From: Timema cristinae | Taxonomy: Eukaryota > Arthropoda > Insecta > Phasmatodea > Timematidae | Length of the DNA: 64,000 bases | NCBI GenBank assembly: GCA_039000515.1 | Contig: JBCFYV010011164.1 | Coordinates: forward strand, 35,050,021-35,114,020 | Direction of reading: 5' to 3' | Part shown: piece by piece, positions 23,593 to 36,050 of the stretch | Numbering within the stretch: position 1 is the stretch's first letter | Layout of the letters: each line of letters opens with the position of its first letter | The notes under the pieces: generated by a model | Databases searched by the model: none | Seen by the model: only the letters and a program-made list of their open reading frames with translations | What the model was told of the DNA's origin: nothing | Position numbers and translations under genes: made by a program

Positions 23593-25220
23593 ATACGGCT
23601 TACACACTAATAACGCCTACTTTACTTTGTTGACGTACTGCACGTCCAGTTGTGCCAACAATTTATTTAATTATTTTTACTTTCCATCTAAAACAACTTT
23701 GAACTTTCTTAAGTATTGTACAAATAAAGAAGATGACTGGATTTATATTATATAACTATTGTTTATTTGTCCTACCTGTGCATAAGAAAATAGTATCCAT
23801 TTTACCACATAGCAAAATTAACACATTACTTTATTATTTGGCATTGAACTACAAACGCCCGTTGTAGAGTGGAGTTCAGTGGTGAGAATTAGAACTAATT
23901 GAAAGCTAAGTTCCAATTTACGACACCAGAATGAGCCTCTACCATGTGGTAACTAAATGTGTCTTTGGTTTTTAATTTCCAAAACGGGCGATTTCAACAT
24001 TGTAATTCAATCTGTAAGAATACTGCTGGTTTTGTGTACTTTTTAATTTTTTTAAATTTTACTGTTGGCTACATGAATATCCCAATTAAATTTTAAGTAA
24101 TAACACATTTTTAGCAAAGATTTCTGCGAAGTAAATTCTAGATTTATTCCTGGAATTCAAATGGTTTTTTTTTTCAAACGACGGGAGGTGGAAGCAACCT
24201 GGATAATCGAAACTGAATTCGAGGTTTTCAATTTTATTTTTTATTTTATTCTTAATTTTATTCTTTATTGAATTAATGAAGTTTTAATTCTCGGACACTT
24301 GAATTAGAAATTCTGAATATCACCAGTGAGGATGGTGATTCATAACAGGAAATGGTCTTAAACAATGCCTGATGTAGAGCACTGGCGCAGCAGGGATTCG
24401 TTTGAGTGTGGGGCTTAGTTTCACTGGCCAAATAGTGGGATCCATTGGGCTTCTTCCGCGCGGAAATTTGGAAATTTAAGTGCCGCAAATGAAAATGCAT
24501 CAAAAGAAATACATTAATATCCAAAATAATTGAAAAATTCTAAAAATGGTCATTTTTCTGTAATTAAAATTACTATTAAATTTTTATGAACACGCTGCCT
24601 GTAAATCAATTTTAATTGGTGCACACTGTTGAATATACAAACGTGAAGTATCAATAAATTGTACTGTGGGGATTTGATTTATAAAATTATTTTATGAACT
24701 ATCTGAAAATTCAAATAAGCAGCTTGCACCCACTCTTAACTCACAAAATCACTTTTGAAATAATTCACTCAAGTCTTATGTTAATTTTCCTTGGCTTCAT
24801 AGAAAGTTTATTGAGAGCTTCATCCCCGTATGACAGAAAATAAATTCACATTGCACATAAAAAGGGCTTCAATTGCATTTCAGGGCTCTTTATCGGATGA
24901 CTTAATGAACTGGTGCCACAGTGCCAGTTCACTTTAAATATTGTCGGCTCGGGAAGATTTCTGAACATCTTTTACTACCTTGGACATCACCACACCATTT
25001 TGTTCACCCTGATAAACACGCGATTGAAATGGTTGCAATGTTGTTTGTGAATGACAAAGCTATCATTAAGAGAAGTTGTAAATTCATCCAAGAATGGTAT
25101 GAAAATCGCTATTCTAAAGTAATCTTTTGGGCTCTATGTGGAAACATTTGTTCCGTTATTCTGGCTACCGACAGTTAAGTTTTTGCAACAGGAACACTTA
25201 GTTCATTGCAGATACCTTCA
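23593..25220. other. No recognised gene
   Basis: Open frames of 83-85 codons at 24273-24524 (-) and 24921-25178 (+) are not recognisable, although composition there is slightly more coding-like than the surroundings. A decayed transposon gene is possible but unsupported. Confidence 0.4.
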
Positions 25221-26125
25221 ACAGTTTGCAGTAGCGGCTCGTAGCTAAGATTAGTGGTGTGCTACTACAAATTTTTTTAGTGTTTGTTTTAAAATTGTAT
25301 AAAAGGGGAAAAAACATATATAAAAAATTTATTCAGGAACTTGATAAAATATTAACAAAAAAACTTATTTAATTACTTTATATTAATTGTTAGAGTTCAA
25401 GCTTGATCTATTCATTTAAATATGAAATCCATTTTTCTTGTTTTAATTTGCGCAAAGAGTTCAATAATTTTCTCTTTGATCTCTGGATGACAATTTGAGG
25501 AAATTCTTCTCCATTGAAAGTACTTATTATTATTATTTATTATTATTATTATTATTATTATATTATTATTATTATTATTAGCGCCGCGTCTTACTACCCA
25601 TTCGGGCTATACGCACTTGAAAGTACTGCAAGCGCATTTAGTCTTTCTGTTGAATAAAAGAACCGGAAAAAAAATGAATCAAATAGAAAAGCTGAAAGCA
25701 GAATAATAATCTAACTCTACACTCTTCTACACTTTATCAGATTCAAGAATATGGTACACGGTTTTTAAGCACAATACACGCTGAGTAAAAAAAAAAACTT
25801 CCACCATCACAGCAGAGAAGGCTCTGCGAGAGCAACAGTGCTCTCTATACCTGGCAGTCCCGCCTTCCTCCTTACCCCCTCCTAAGTGTGCATGCGCACA
25901 ACATTCAAACACCACGTCACTGGCACTGTGAAGCGCACAGTTCCATACAAAGATGGCTACTGAAGTACTGACTTTAAGCTTAAGGAATATATATTGTACT
26001 ACAAAAATAAATAATGAATTAAAGAAAAAAGGACTTATTATATTAAATTTTACGATAATATCAAGTGAAAATAGGGGGTGCTGCAGTGCCGCAGTGCCTA
26101 CACACGAGACGCCACTAACAGTTTG
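25221..26125. mobile_element. hAT-like non-autonomous element with perfect 8-bp target duplication
   Basis: The element (25229-26117) starts 'cagtagcggctcgtagc' and ends 'acgagacgccacta', imperfect inverted ends of the widespread CAGTGGCGGCTCG type. It is flanked by identical 'acagtttg' at 25221-25228 and 26118-26125. The interior is AT-rich and encodes no transposase. It contains an (ATT)n run and a SINE tail fragment (next entry). The minus-strand 62-codon frame at 25727 is not recognisable. A similar left end ('tagtggcggctcatgg') occurs at 54797. Confidence 0.8.
25523..25623 (-). repeat. (ATT)n plus SINE 3'-tail fragment
   Basis: (ATT)n at 25523-25580 joins 'gcgccgcgtcttactaccca' and 'ttcgggctatacgcactt', the minus-strand shared SINE tail. 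The body and head are absent, so this is a very short 5'-truncated insertion nested in the hAT-like element. Confidence 0.75.
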
Positions 26126-26628
26126 GTAAAATAAAGAAAAAATTACTTCAGCATCCTATCTCATTTTCTTAAGTGAGATTTTCACATTCATTGCAGACTG
26201 AACTGCTAAGCTGAGGTCTATGTTTATGTTTCGATTTGCAAGGTACGCCCAAGGAGATGGGTCGAGGCCTGGGGGGAGGGGGGGTTCAACCCTATCACCC
26301 CCGCCCTTTCTTGGCTGTGCCAGTGTGTGTGAGGAAACTACAGGAATAAATGTGGGAGTTTCCCAGCATTAACTTACATGAATGACTTCAATCTAAATCT
26401 CACCAGTTAAAAAAGAAAATAATTAAATGTACATCCACCATTTTGTTTAAATATAGAAGATACCAAAACCAATTTACCACCCCTTTCTCAGCTTCCGTTT
26501 ATCAGATTTTCATTACACCAACTTTTAAAGATTCTTAGGTAGAGATTAGACATGACAGCCATCTTTAAAGAAAATGGTTGTTATATAACATTACTTTTAG
26601 ACCCATCCAGTGCTATAAATCTTTAACC

Positions 26629-27000
26629 AGGGATGGGGAATCTAAGGCCTTTTGAGATATTTGGTGCGGCCTCTTCGCATAATTTGAGGTATTTGGTGCA
26701 GCCTTTTTAGATAATTTTTCAAGTATGTATTTTCATCCATTGTAAACATCATATTCTCGCAGGTGTATTTTAATATATCAAAAATATCTTTATTTTAAAA
26801 GTCTAATGTTAAAGAATTAACCACTCTTATCGATCACTCTATCCAGATATCTATCTATTTATCTATATATCTTTGATTGGCACCCTATCATATTTTATCT
26901 TAGTTTTGATAAAATGTGGGCTAATGTTCATGAAGTGTTTGGCCTTACAAGGAATTCATGAAGTGACATGCGGCCTTTAAATGTCAAAATGGTTCTCCTT
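26629..27000. mobile_element. Probable hAT (Charlie-like) remnant
   Basis: The left text 'cagggatggggaatctaagg' resembles the CAGGGGTGGGxAA ends of Charlie-type hAT elements, followed by repeated 'tttggtgcggcct'. Near the right end is 'gacatgcggcctttaaatgt'. No transposase or clean target duplication is seen. Confidence 0.4.
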
Positions 27001-27074
27001 CCATTTTCTAAGCCATTTGATGCTGACTGGTAACCAGTTTATTGCTATGATTTATTTTAATATATTTAACAGTA

Positions 27075-27800
27075 GTTTACAGGTGCGGATTCAGGGGGGT
27101 CAAAGGGTCAGTTGAACACCTGTGAAAGTTAGAAAATTAATACAAAAACAAAATGAAAGTTTAAATTTTAGAAAGAAAATATAACACGGATAATTTTTTT
27201 ATATATATATATATTTTTACAGGCAAGCGGGTCCGCACGTGCATTGTTCATCCACGTTTATTCATTGTTCGATACTACTCACACAAGTGTGAAAAAAATA
27301 TTAGTTTTTGTGTACGAATATTTGTCATGCATAGCAAGTAACGAACATTGCTCCGTATAGAGACGGTAGACTACCACACATCAAAGAAGACTAATAATCA
27401 ATTGAGAGCAGTTAATCAACGAATACCGAATATAGAGTATGTGTGGACAGCAGGAGCGGCGGAACTGTGGGGAATTTTGCCCCCCTGGAAATAATTCCCT
27501 CCCCCCGCCCCCCGAACAAATCCTCTCCTAGATATATTTCAAAATCCTCTGATATTATCGAGTATGAACCTGAAATATGCCTTTAAATCAAACTCCAAAA
27601 GACTTCTAGATGGATTCTATTGTCAAAAATCTGCCGGAGTAGACCGCTTCAAATAACTACTAGACTAGAGGCATCTAATTGGCAGAAAAATTCGGGGAAG
27701 GAAAGCTCTAAATAGCTTCCAAGGTCATCAATATTTCAAAAATATTTAGGGGAGGAAACTCCAAATAGCTTTTAGATGCATAGTCATACCCCTGGTAGCT
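27075..27800. mobile_element. DNA-transposon debris with G/C-run ends
   Basis: 'ggtgcggattcagggggg' at 27083 and 'ggagcggcggaactgtgggg' at 27451, with C-runs at 27480-27520, resemble ends of non-autonomous elements. Repeated 'aactccaaaagacttctaga' / 'aactccaaatagcttttaga' units lie at 27590-27780. Boundaries are not determined. Confidence 0.3.
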
Positions 27801-28369
27801 TATATCACATTTTTCCATCTTCTGTAAAAAAAAAATCACATATTATGAAACACACAATTTAAATTTATTTTTTAACACATAATAAAACACAGTTCATGCG
27901 AAGAACTGGTAAAATTATCTATTATTTAAACAAAATTGTTCTGCAGATGTAAGTCGAGGTTTTCCGACGCCCTCACCATCTATAATCTAGCCTCGACCAA
28001 GATACATAGCATCAGACTAGAGGTGTATATTTTTACACCCAGAAGAACAAGAAGGGTTTCAGATCTTCTCAGCTAGGATCAAAATAAAGAAGGTCCTTGC
28101 AAGTTAGAATATACTGAGAAAACGTGATAGCTCAACAGACCCACAACTTCGAACTATAGTCTTTGTCGTATGCAAATTCATTTTCGAGGGACAATATCGT
28201 TGAGATATATTCTCTATGACCTTGAGCTGCTCTTTCAACATTGAAACTGATTGTAATGGTCTGTATCGGTTATTTTTAAATAGAACTAACTCAAAATCCA
28301 TTACTAACAGATTGATCCCAGCACAGATGGGCACACAAATAAAGGTGTTGGTCTTGTTTTATTTGGTCA
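27801..28369. other. No recognised gene
   Basis: A 76-codon minus-strand frame (28104-28334) has coding-like composition but no recognisable motif. Confidence 0.4.
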
Positions 28370-28480
28370 GGTTTTGAATTCCTGCGGGGTGTACTGAGAC
28401 TGATTTTCCATAGATTGTTTCTCAGTCATCTCTGCCCGCAAATACGGGTATATTTCTTTTCAATTTTACCTTCTTTATTT
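28370..28480 (+). mobile_element. Truncated SINE body
   Basis: 'gttttgaattcctgcggggt' and 'ctgcccgcaaatacgggta' correspond to the B-box end and middle block of the family A/B body. Confidence 0.35.
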
Positions 28481-29036
28481 CCACACTACTATTGCAAATA
28501 GATGAAGATATTCTTTGTAAGAATTAAGAGTGGGTCACAAAACCTGTGTCAGTGTCACACATAGCACCACCAGCACACATCTCCGAATTTTTAATTAAAG
28601 GGCAATGTTTTTTTATGTTCGTGTTGGATATTCAAAAAAGTTTGACTAACCATATCTACCCTAATCTTCTTACAAATGAGCATATCTGGCATTTATAATA
28701 AACTTCTAGATCTTCTTGCACGTATTAATACCTCAATTCAGGTTATCTGGAACTGTTACTTTTGATAGATATTATCACCACCCATAAAATAATACTAATA
28801 ATGTAATAAACTGTTATCAATGTTGACCAAAAGTAGTTTGAATTTTATAAAAGGTGCTCTAAATGCCCATTCATGAGGAAATTAAGATTCAACTAAAGTA
28901 TGTTTATTAATTAAATACTAGCTGAAAGTTAGTCAATTATTTAAATTATAAAAAAAAAATGAGCTCATATATGCTTTTATATTATCAAGTTAATGGTGTC
29001 AATTTAGTACTCACAGACCCTTAAAGGGGGTCCACG

Positions 29037-29070
29037 TATATATATATTAATATATATATATAATATATAA
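29037..29070. repeat. (TA)n microsatellite
   Basis: Alternating TA directly upstream of the SINE at 29085. Confidence 0.8.
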
Positions 29071-29084
29071 AAGGTGGAAACCCA

Positions 29085-29330
29085 CCTCAGTAGCGTAGTT
29101 GGCTAACGCGCTAGTCGGGATGAGCTATATTGCTGAGGACGGGAGATCGAGGTTCGAATCTCAGTCGGGTGAACTTTGGGTGGTTTTTCCTCAATGGTTT
29201 CCCACTATCCCTCCACTCAAATGCGGGTTCACTTCCTCTAAATTCAACATTCCCAATACCTAACCTTTTAGAATAATTAGTACTAGAGCGTATAATTCGA
29301 ACGGCTAGTTAGACGTGGTGCTAAATAATA
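29085..29330 (+). mobile_element. tRNA-derived SINE, family A
   Basis: A box 'agcgtagttggctaacgcgc', B box 'gaggttcgaatctcagtcgg', body as at 3779, tail 'cgaacggctagttagacgtg' + 'gtgctaaataata'. Confidence 0.85.
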
Positions 29331-30239
29331 ACCGGGTAGAGCTTTTTACTTTTACTACAGTTTAATATAAGTGCCTTTAACCAAATACTATTTGATTATA
29401 ATTTTAAAATTTACCTTCTAGATGTAACTAACTTGTAGAGCTACCGTCTAGTTGTAGGGTCCAAGAAAAGTAGGAAAACATTTTTGTGCTATAAATTGTA
29501 AAATATTACTTTATGAATCAACAAACGAAAATATCAGCTTAGATAACAGGACAAAAATTGTCAGAAATGAAGTCGGGCAGATTATTGGGGCTGAATACTT
29601 GAATTACCCCCCATCTTTTCTTTCAACACACCTACTTTTGCAAATCATTATTTTGTAACTATGGAAATTTTGAAACCATATACAAAATTTGAGTAGCACC
29701 GCATTACTAGTAAGTACAGTGTTGAGTTTATGGGAAGACACAGGATTTTGATCTGAGGGGGAGTGGGGCTTCTTACATATTAATTTTCATAATTGCTACA
29801 TTATATATTTCAATTACCGTAATATTTGGAAATTTGATTTTAAGTAGGGGGATAAGAAAGATAGAGAATGAGTGATGCCCTTTAAAAAGTGGGGTTCTTG
29901 GGGTTTCTGAACCGGGAAATTTTTTTATTTCAAAGGAGGCAAATGGTAATCTTTAATCTAAATTGTACCAAAATCGGATCCTCGGCCTACCTTTTGTCAC
30001 TGTGTAAGTCCCTGATTAACAGGTTTATGTCCACACATTCTTCTTCACACCCAGGATTTGCAGTTGGTGGGGTGGGGGGTGTATAATAATATCAACTGCC
30101 CCTTCCTCTCTTCCTGATACAATGGTGTTTATATATTTGCACTAAAATAATAATTTCAATCACTGCACCTCCTTCAAAACTCTATTTACAAAGAGTAAAT
30201 ACTTTAAACATTTCTAGAAAATATCACGATATACAAGTT
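29331..30239. other. No recognised gene
   Basis: Ordinary AT-rich sequence. A 65-codon frame at 29889 is not recognisable. Confidence 0.5.
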
Positions 30240-33200
30240 TACTTTTCATTTAAGTGCAAATTTACAAAAATTAAAAACCCAAAAAAATTTACAAAAAAAA
30301 TTTTTGAAAAAAAAAAAATCCATTTAATTATTGTTTCATTTTAAATTAAATAATTTTAATTTTGGGTTTTTTTAAAAATTTTAAATAATAATTTTTTTAT
30401 TTTTTGGTTTTTTAAAATTTTAACTAAAACGGGTTTTTTTTTGCTTAGGGTATAAAAAGAGTTTTTTTTGTTTTTAAAAAAATTTAAATTTTTTTTTTTT
30501 TTTTAAAAAAAAATATGTTTAAAAATTTTTTAAATTAAGCCAAAAAAATTTTTTTAAAAAATTTTCAAGAAGAAAAAAAAAAAATTGTTTTTAAAATTTT
30601 TTCCCCCCTTTTTTTTTAAATTTTTTAAGGTTTTGATTTCTTTTTTTTTAATTTTTTATAAAATAAAATTTTTCTTAATTTTTTTGTGTTTTAATTTTAA
30701 AATTAATAATAATTAAACTTTGGAATAAAAACACTTTGTTTACTTCAAAAAAATAGAAAACTCGTAAATTTTTTCCCAAAATATTTTGGGGAAAAAAAAT
30801 TTTTTTTCCCCCCTTTTTTAAATTTTTCCCAAAAAAAGTCCCCCCAAACTTAAAAATCTTTTGCTAAGAAAACAGTTACAAAAAAAAATTTATTAAAATT
30901 TTTTTTTTTAACTAAATTTTTTTAAAATTTTCCCAGTTTTCACACTTCAATAAAAAATTTTAAAATTTCCCTTTTTTTCTTACTTGAAAACCCCTAAAAC
31001 CCCCTTTTCTACCTTAGTGTTAATGAGGGGAAAACCAAAAAACAAAAAAACCCAAATTAAAAAAACTGGTGGGAAGGTGAAAATAACTTTTTAAAAATTA
31101 AAAAAAATTTTTTTAAATAATTTAAATTTATTTATAATTTTTTAAAAATTTAAAAGGTTTAAAAAAAAATGGGGGGGGGTTTTTTAAATAAATTTTAAAT
31201 TTGGAAAATTTAAAAATTAATGGGGGGGGGGGTAAACCAATGCCCCTGGGCAATTAGAAAAAATAACAAAAACCTTTTTTAAAAAATTTTAACCCCAAAA
31301 AAACGTATTTTAAAATTTTTAAAAAAAAAACTCAATATTTTTCTCATCAAAACAAAAATTCAATCCAACAAAATACTTTAAACTTAACATAAATTAAAAA
31401 AAATTTCCAAGTTTTAAATATTTGGGTTTGATAAATAAAAAAATAGGGGGGTTAAAGGGGTTTTTTTTTTAAAATTTTATTTCTAAAATAAATTTTAAAA
31501 CCCTTTAAAATTTATTACCCAAAAACCAAAAAAGGGTTTTTTAAAAAAAATTAAACCCTTTTTTTAGTTCAAGGTAATTTTTAAAAAAAAAAAACCCAAT
31601 AAAAAATTTTTTAAACAACATTTTAGAAAAAATTAGGGGGAGGGGCAATTTTAAATTTTAGAAAAAACCAAATTTAAAAACATTCATGTTTCTTTTAAAT
31701 AAAAATCGGGAAAATAGAATCTTTAAAAAATTCTTTTTAAATCAAGCCCAAAAAATTTTAAAAAAAAAAATAAACCCGTGTTTTAAAACAAAAATTTTTT
31801 AAAAAAATTTAAAATTCTTTCGTTTAAAAAAATAAATTTTTCCCAAAATTTTGGTAAATCCATTAAATTAAAAAAAACTGGGGGTGTAAGGGAATTTATT
31901 TTCAAAAAATTAATTTTTAAAAATTTTGGGAATTTGGAAAAAAAAAATTTTTTTTTTTTTTAAATTTTTCATTTCAATTTTTTTAATCCCTTTAGGGGAA
32001 AAAAATCAAATTTTCAGGGATTAAATTTAAAAAATTTTTTGGGATGGGAAAAATTAATTTCAAAATTTTTTAGGAAAACCCCTTTTTTTTTTAAAAATTC
32101 CATTTTAAAAAAGAATGGTTATTGAAAAAAATTAAAAAATTTTAAAATTTTTTTTTAAAAAAATAAAAAAAACCATTTAAAACCAAGGAACTTTTAAAAC
32201 AATTTGGCAAAATCACCTTTGCTTAAGGGAAACCCTAAAAAAAATTTGGGGGGTTAAAAAAATTTTTAAAAAAAAACCAAGTTTTTTTAAATTTAATATT
32301 AAAAAATTTTAGTTTTAAGGGTTAGTTTTTTAAAAAAATTAAGAGGGGGGGGGGGAAATTTCTTTAAAAAAAGAAAAACCCCAAGGCGATTTAGGGAAAA
32401 TCGATAATTAAAATTTTTTCCCCGTTTGGGTTAAAAATTTTTCAAAAAATTTTTTTTAAACTCCCATGGAAAAACAAAAACTTTTTGGGGGGCTTCAAAA
32501 AATTTTTCAAAACAAAAAATTTTTCCGGGGAAATCCTTAAGTACCCTTTTTTCCAAAGGCTTTAAATGAAAGTTTTCCTTTTAAAATGTGTTTACATAAA
32601 AAAAATAAAAATAAAATTTTTGTTTTTTTTAAAAAACTTTTTTTAACTGGAAATAATTTTAAAAATTTTTTTTTTACAATAAAAACATTTTTTTTTTTTA
32701 TTTTTTAAAAACAAAATTTTTTTAAAAAAAACAATTTTTAAAAAAAATTAAAAACCTAAATTTAAAAAAAATTTAAAAGTTAAAATTTTTATTAAAAAAA
32801 TTTCAGGGACATAAAAAAACTATTACAGTACTTTTAAAAAAATTGAAAAAATGTTAAAAAAGCAAATTTTAACAAAAGGGGTTTTTTTTAGCACCAAATT
32901 TTGGGAAAAAAAAAAAAGGGAAAATTTCTTTAATATAAATTACTTTAAGTTAAACAAAAAAGGGGTTTTTTGGGGAAAAAAAAAAGATAAAAAAATATAA
33001 AAAAACCAAAATTACCAATTTTGCGGAAGAAAGGTAAAACATTAAAAAATTTGGTTTCCGAATTTTTAACCCAGGTTCCCCCAAAGGGTTTCCCCCAAAG
33101 ATAAAGATGTTTTTGGTTTTTCCCCCGGAGAGAAAAAAAAAAAAAACCCTAAAAGTTTTCCCCCCCCAAAAAAAAAAACCCCCCTCACCCCCACCACCCC

Positions 33201-36050
33201 AATATTCCAAAAAAACAAAAAAAAATAATTGAGGGCCCTTTCAAAACGGGCCCAATTTAAAAAAAATTTGGGGGAAGAAAAATAAAGGGGAAAAAAAAAA
33301 TAAAATTAACTGTCGTAAAAATAAAAAAGGTCCCTTAAAAGAAATTCGAATCCCTTTTTTAAAAAAGCAAAAAAAACAAAAATTTTGCGTTTCTAAAAAA
33401 TTTAAGGGGGGCAAATTTTTTACTTCTTTAATAAAAAATGTAAATTTTTTTTTTTTAGTTTTTTGGGGGGAAAAAAAAAATTAAAAAAAAAATAGGTATT
33501 AAAAAATTTATTTATTTATTTTTTTCTTTGAGGCCCAAAGGGGAAAAGTAAAAGAGGGTGGTGGGATGGTTAGTTTTTTTTTGAGCTGGGTTAGTTAATG
33601 TGTGGTTTGGTAAAGGATTTTAATTTTTTTTTAAAAGGGGTACAAAAAATTTTTTGTGGAAAAAAATGAAAAAAAAAAGGGGGGTTTAAAAAAATCCCTT
33701 TTCCCGGAAAAAAAATTAAGTTAAAATTGGTAACTGTTTTTTTTTTTTTTGTTTTTTGAAAAGGATTTAAAAAAATTAAAAAATTTTGGCTATTTTTGGA
33801 TAAATTTTTTCCCCAAATTTTGTGAAAATGGGGGAAGTAAAAAATGGTTGAATAAAACTGTTTTTTTTTTTTATAAAAAAATTTTGGTATTACTTAGAAA
33901 AAGAAATTAAAATTTTTTTTAAAAATTTTTTTATTTAGGCAAATATTTTTAAAAAATTATTTTTTTATAAAATTATATATTTTAAAATTTTCCAAGGTGG
34001 GGAGGGGGGAAGTGAAAATTATTTTAAAAAACGTTTTTAAAGGGGAAGAGGGTATTGGAATTTTAGAATGAAAAAGGGTTTTTTAATTTTTTTTTTGCTT
34101 CCTAAAAATTTTAGTTTTGGTATTTTAAAAAAAAATAAAAATTTTAAAAAGGTAGGTTTGTTTGGAAAAATGGTTTTTTTTCTTCTTTATTTTTCTTTTT
34201 TGTTAAATTGTAGTAAAAAGAGGGTTTGAGAAAATTTGTGGTTTTTTAAAGTATGCCCTTTTAAATAAAAGGGGAACAAGGGGCTTTTTATTTTTTTAAG
34301 GGGGGGTTTTTTTTTTGGGGTTTTTTTAAACATTTAAATTTTTTTAAAAAAAAAAAAAAAAATTTTTGATTGAATAAGAGGTTTTATTTTTAAAAGGGGA
34401 AAAATTTTAAATTTTGTTAAAAAAAAAATTTTCCATCTTTTTCAAAAAATTTTTTTTAAAAAAAAAAATTCCCCCCCCGTTAATAGGGATAAATTTAAAC
34501 TTTTTTGGGGGGGGACAAGAAAAAGTTATTTCCCGGGGGGGTTTTGGGCCCCCAAAAGGTTGTTTTGTATTCACAAAAGGGGAGTTTTTTAAAAAAAAAC
34601 TGGTTAAACCCCAAAAAACCTTTTTTTAATGTCATTTTTTCCTTTAAATAAAAAAAAATTTTTTTGTTTGGGTTTAGCAGTAAAATTTTGGGGGTAATAA
34701 AAAAGGGATTTTCCCATTGGTTTCCAAAAAAGGGGGGTGGAAAATTTTTTTATTAAAGGGGCGTTTAAAAAAGAAAACCTTTAAACGATTAGAGTAAATT
34801 GGGCAATTTGGGGGAAAGTCTTTAAAATTTAATTTTTGTTCATTTTTTGGGAAGCCAAAACCCCTAGTAGACGGTCAAAAAGGATTTTATTTTTGGGGGC
34901 CCGGGGGGGAAGTTTGAATGTTTTATAAAACTTGGATTTTTTAAAAAACATTTTCAGGGTTAAGGGGATTTGGACAATTTCCGGCAGTTCCCTTTGCACG
35001 GGGATTTTAAAAGTTGTTAATGAGAGGACCAAAACCCCTTAAAAAAAAATTTGATGAAATTTTTAGTCGTGGGCGGGGGGGGTTGGGGAAAGCTAAGAAA
35101 TTTTTAAAAAACCCAATTCCCGTTAAAATTGTTTTTTGGAAGGGGGGGGTTTTTATTTGAAATGGAAAATCCCGGGATGTTCCAAAGGGGTAAATTTAGG
35201 TTCATTTTAAAAAGTCCGCCCACAAACAACCCTTAATTTGAGGGCGGTTTTTGAGATAAAAGTGGGGTTCAAAATCTTTCCCCCAAAGAACGTTTTTTAA
35301 GGAAAAAATTTTTTTAAAAAAAAAAATTTTGGGGGAAAAAGTGTTTGATTTGGGGTTTTAAAAAAAATTTTTTTCCCCAAATTACCTTCATTTTTATCTT
35401 TTTGGTTTCCCAATTTATGAAAAATCAAAATTTATGTAAAGGAAAAAATTTTTTTTTAAAAAGGCAATAAGGGGGGGTTAAAATTCCGGGTTTTAAAAAA
35501 ACTTTAGCCGCTTTAAAAAAACAAAAAAATTTTAAAAATGCAAATTTTTTTAAAAAATTTTTTATTACGTGTTGAAAAATTTTCCCCTCCTGGGGGAAAA
35601 ATTTCACTCGGGGAAAAAAGAAAAAATTTTTTTAAAAAAAAATTGTGTAGATCTAATTCTTTTTGGGGGGGTTTCCCCAAAACGAACACCCGGGGTTTAA
35701 ACCCCCCAGTTTTTAAAATTGTTCCCTTTTTTTTTGATTTAGCAAAAAAAAAGGGTGTAATCTATGAAAGAGGGGGAAAAAAACCGAAACCCATTATAGG
35801 GGAAATTATAGTTTTGGTTTTTAATTACATTTGGATTGAACTAAAACCCCTTTCCAAGTTTTAAAATAGGCGTTTAAAAAAAATTTGAATTGTAATTTAT
35901 AAAAAAATATTTGATTTGGTTTTAAAATTCTTAAAATTGATTTAAAAATTTTGTTTTTTTTTTTGGTTTACAGAAAATTTTTTCATTTTGCCCGAACGTT
36001 GCTTGGAAGGAAATGGGGAAAAAAAAAATCAAAATCAATGGCCCCAATCA
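30240..36050. other. Homopolymer-inflated, probably artefactual sequence
   Basis: For nearly 6 kb almost every base sits in a run of three to ten identical bases (A, T, G and C alike), unlike any flanking DNA. Onset and offset are gradual, near 30240 and 36000-36100. CpG, codon structure and dispersed repeats are all unrecognisable inside, although short phrases ('cttttacttccccc'-like) hint at a real template. Open frames here, such as 34414 (+), 35538 (+) and 32950 (-), are lysine/phenylalanine/glycine-rich by-products of the runs. I interpret the block as failed long-read consensus or gap filling, not biology. Confidence 0.8.

Noticed and set aside
34414..35864. Lys/Phe-rich frames on both strands
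   Set aside because: They fall in the homopolymer-inflated block, judged to be artefact.
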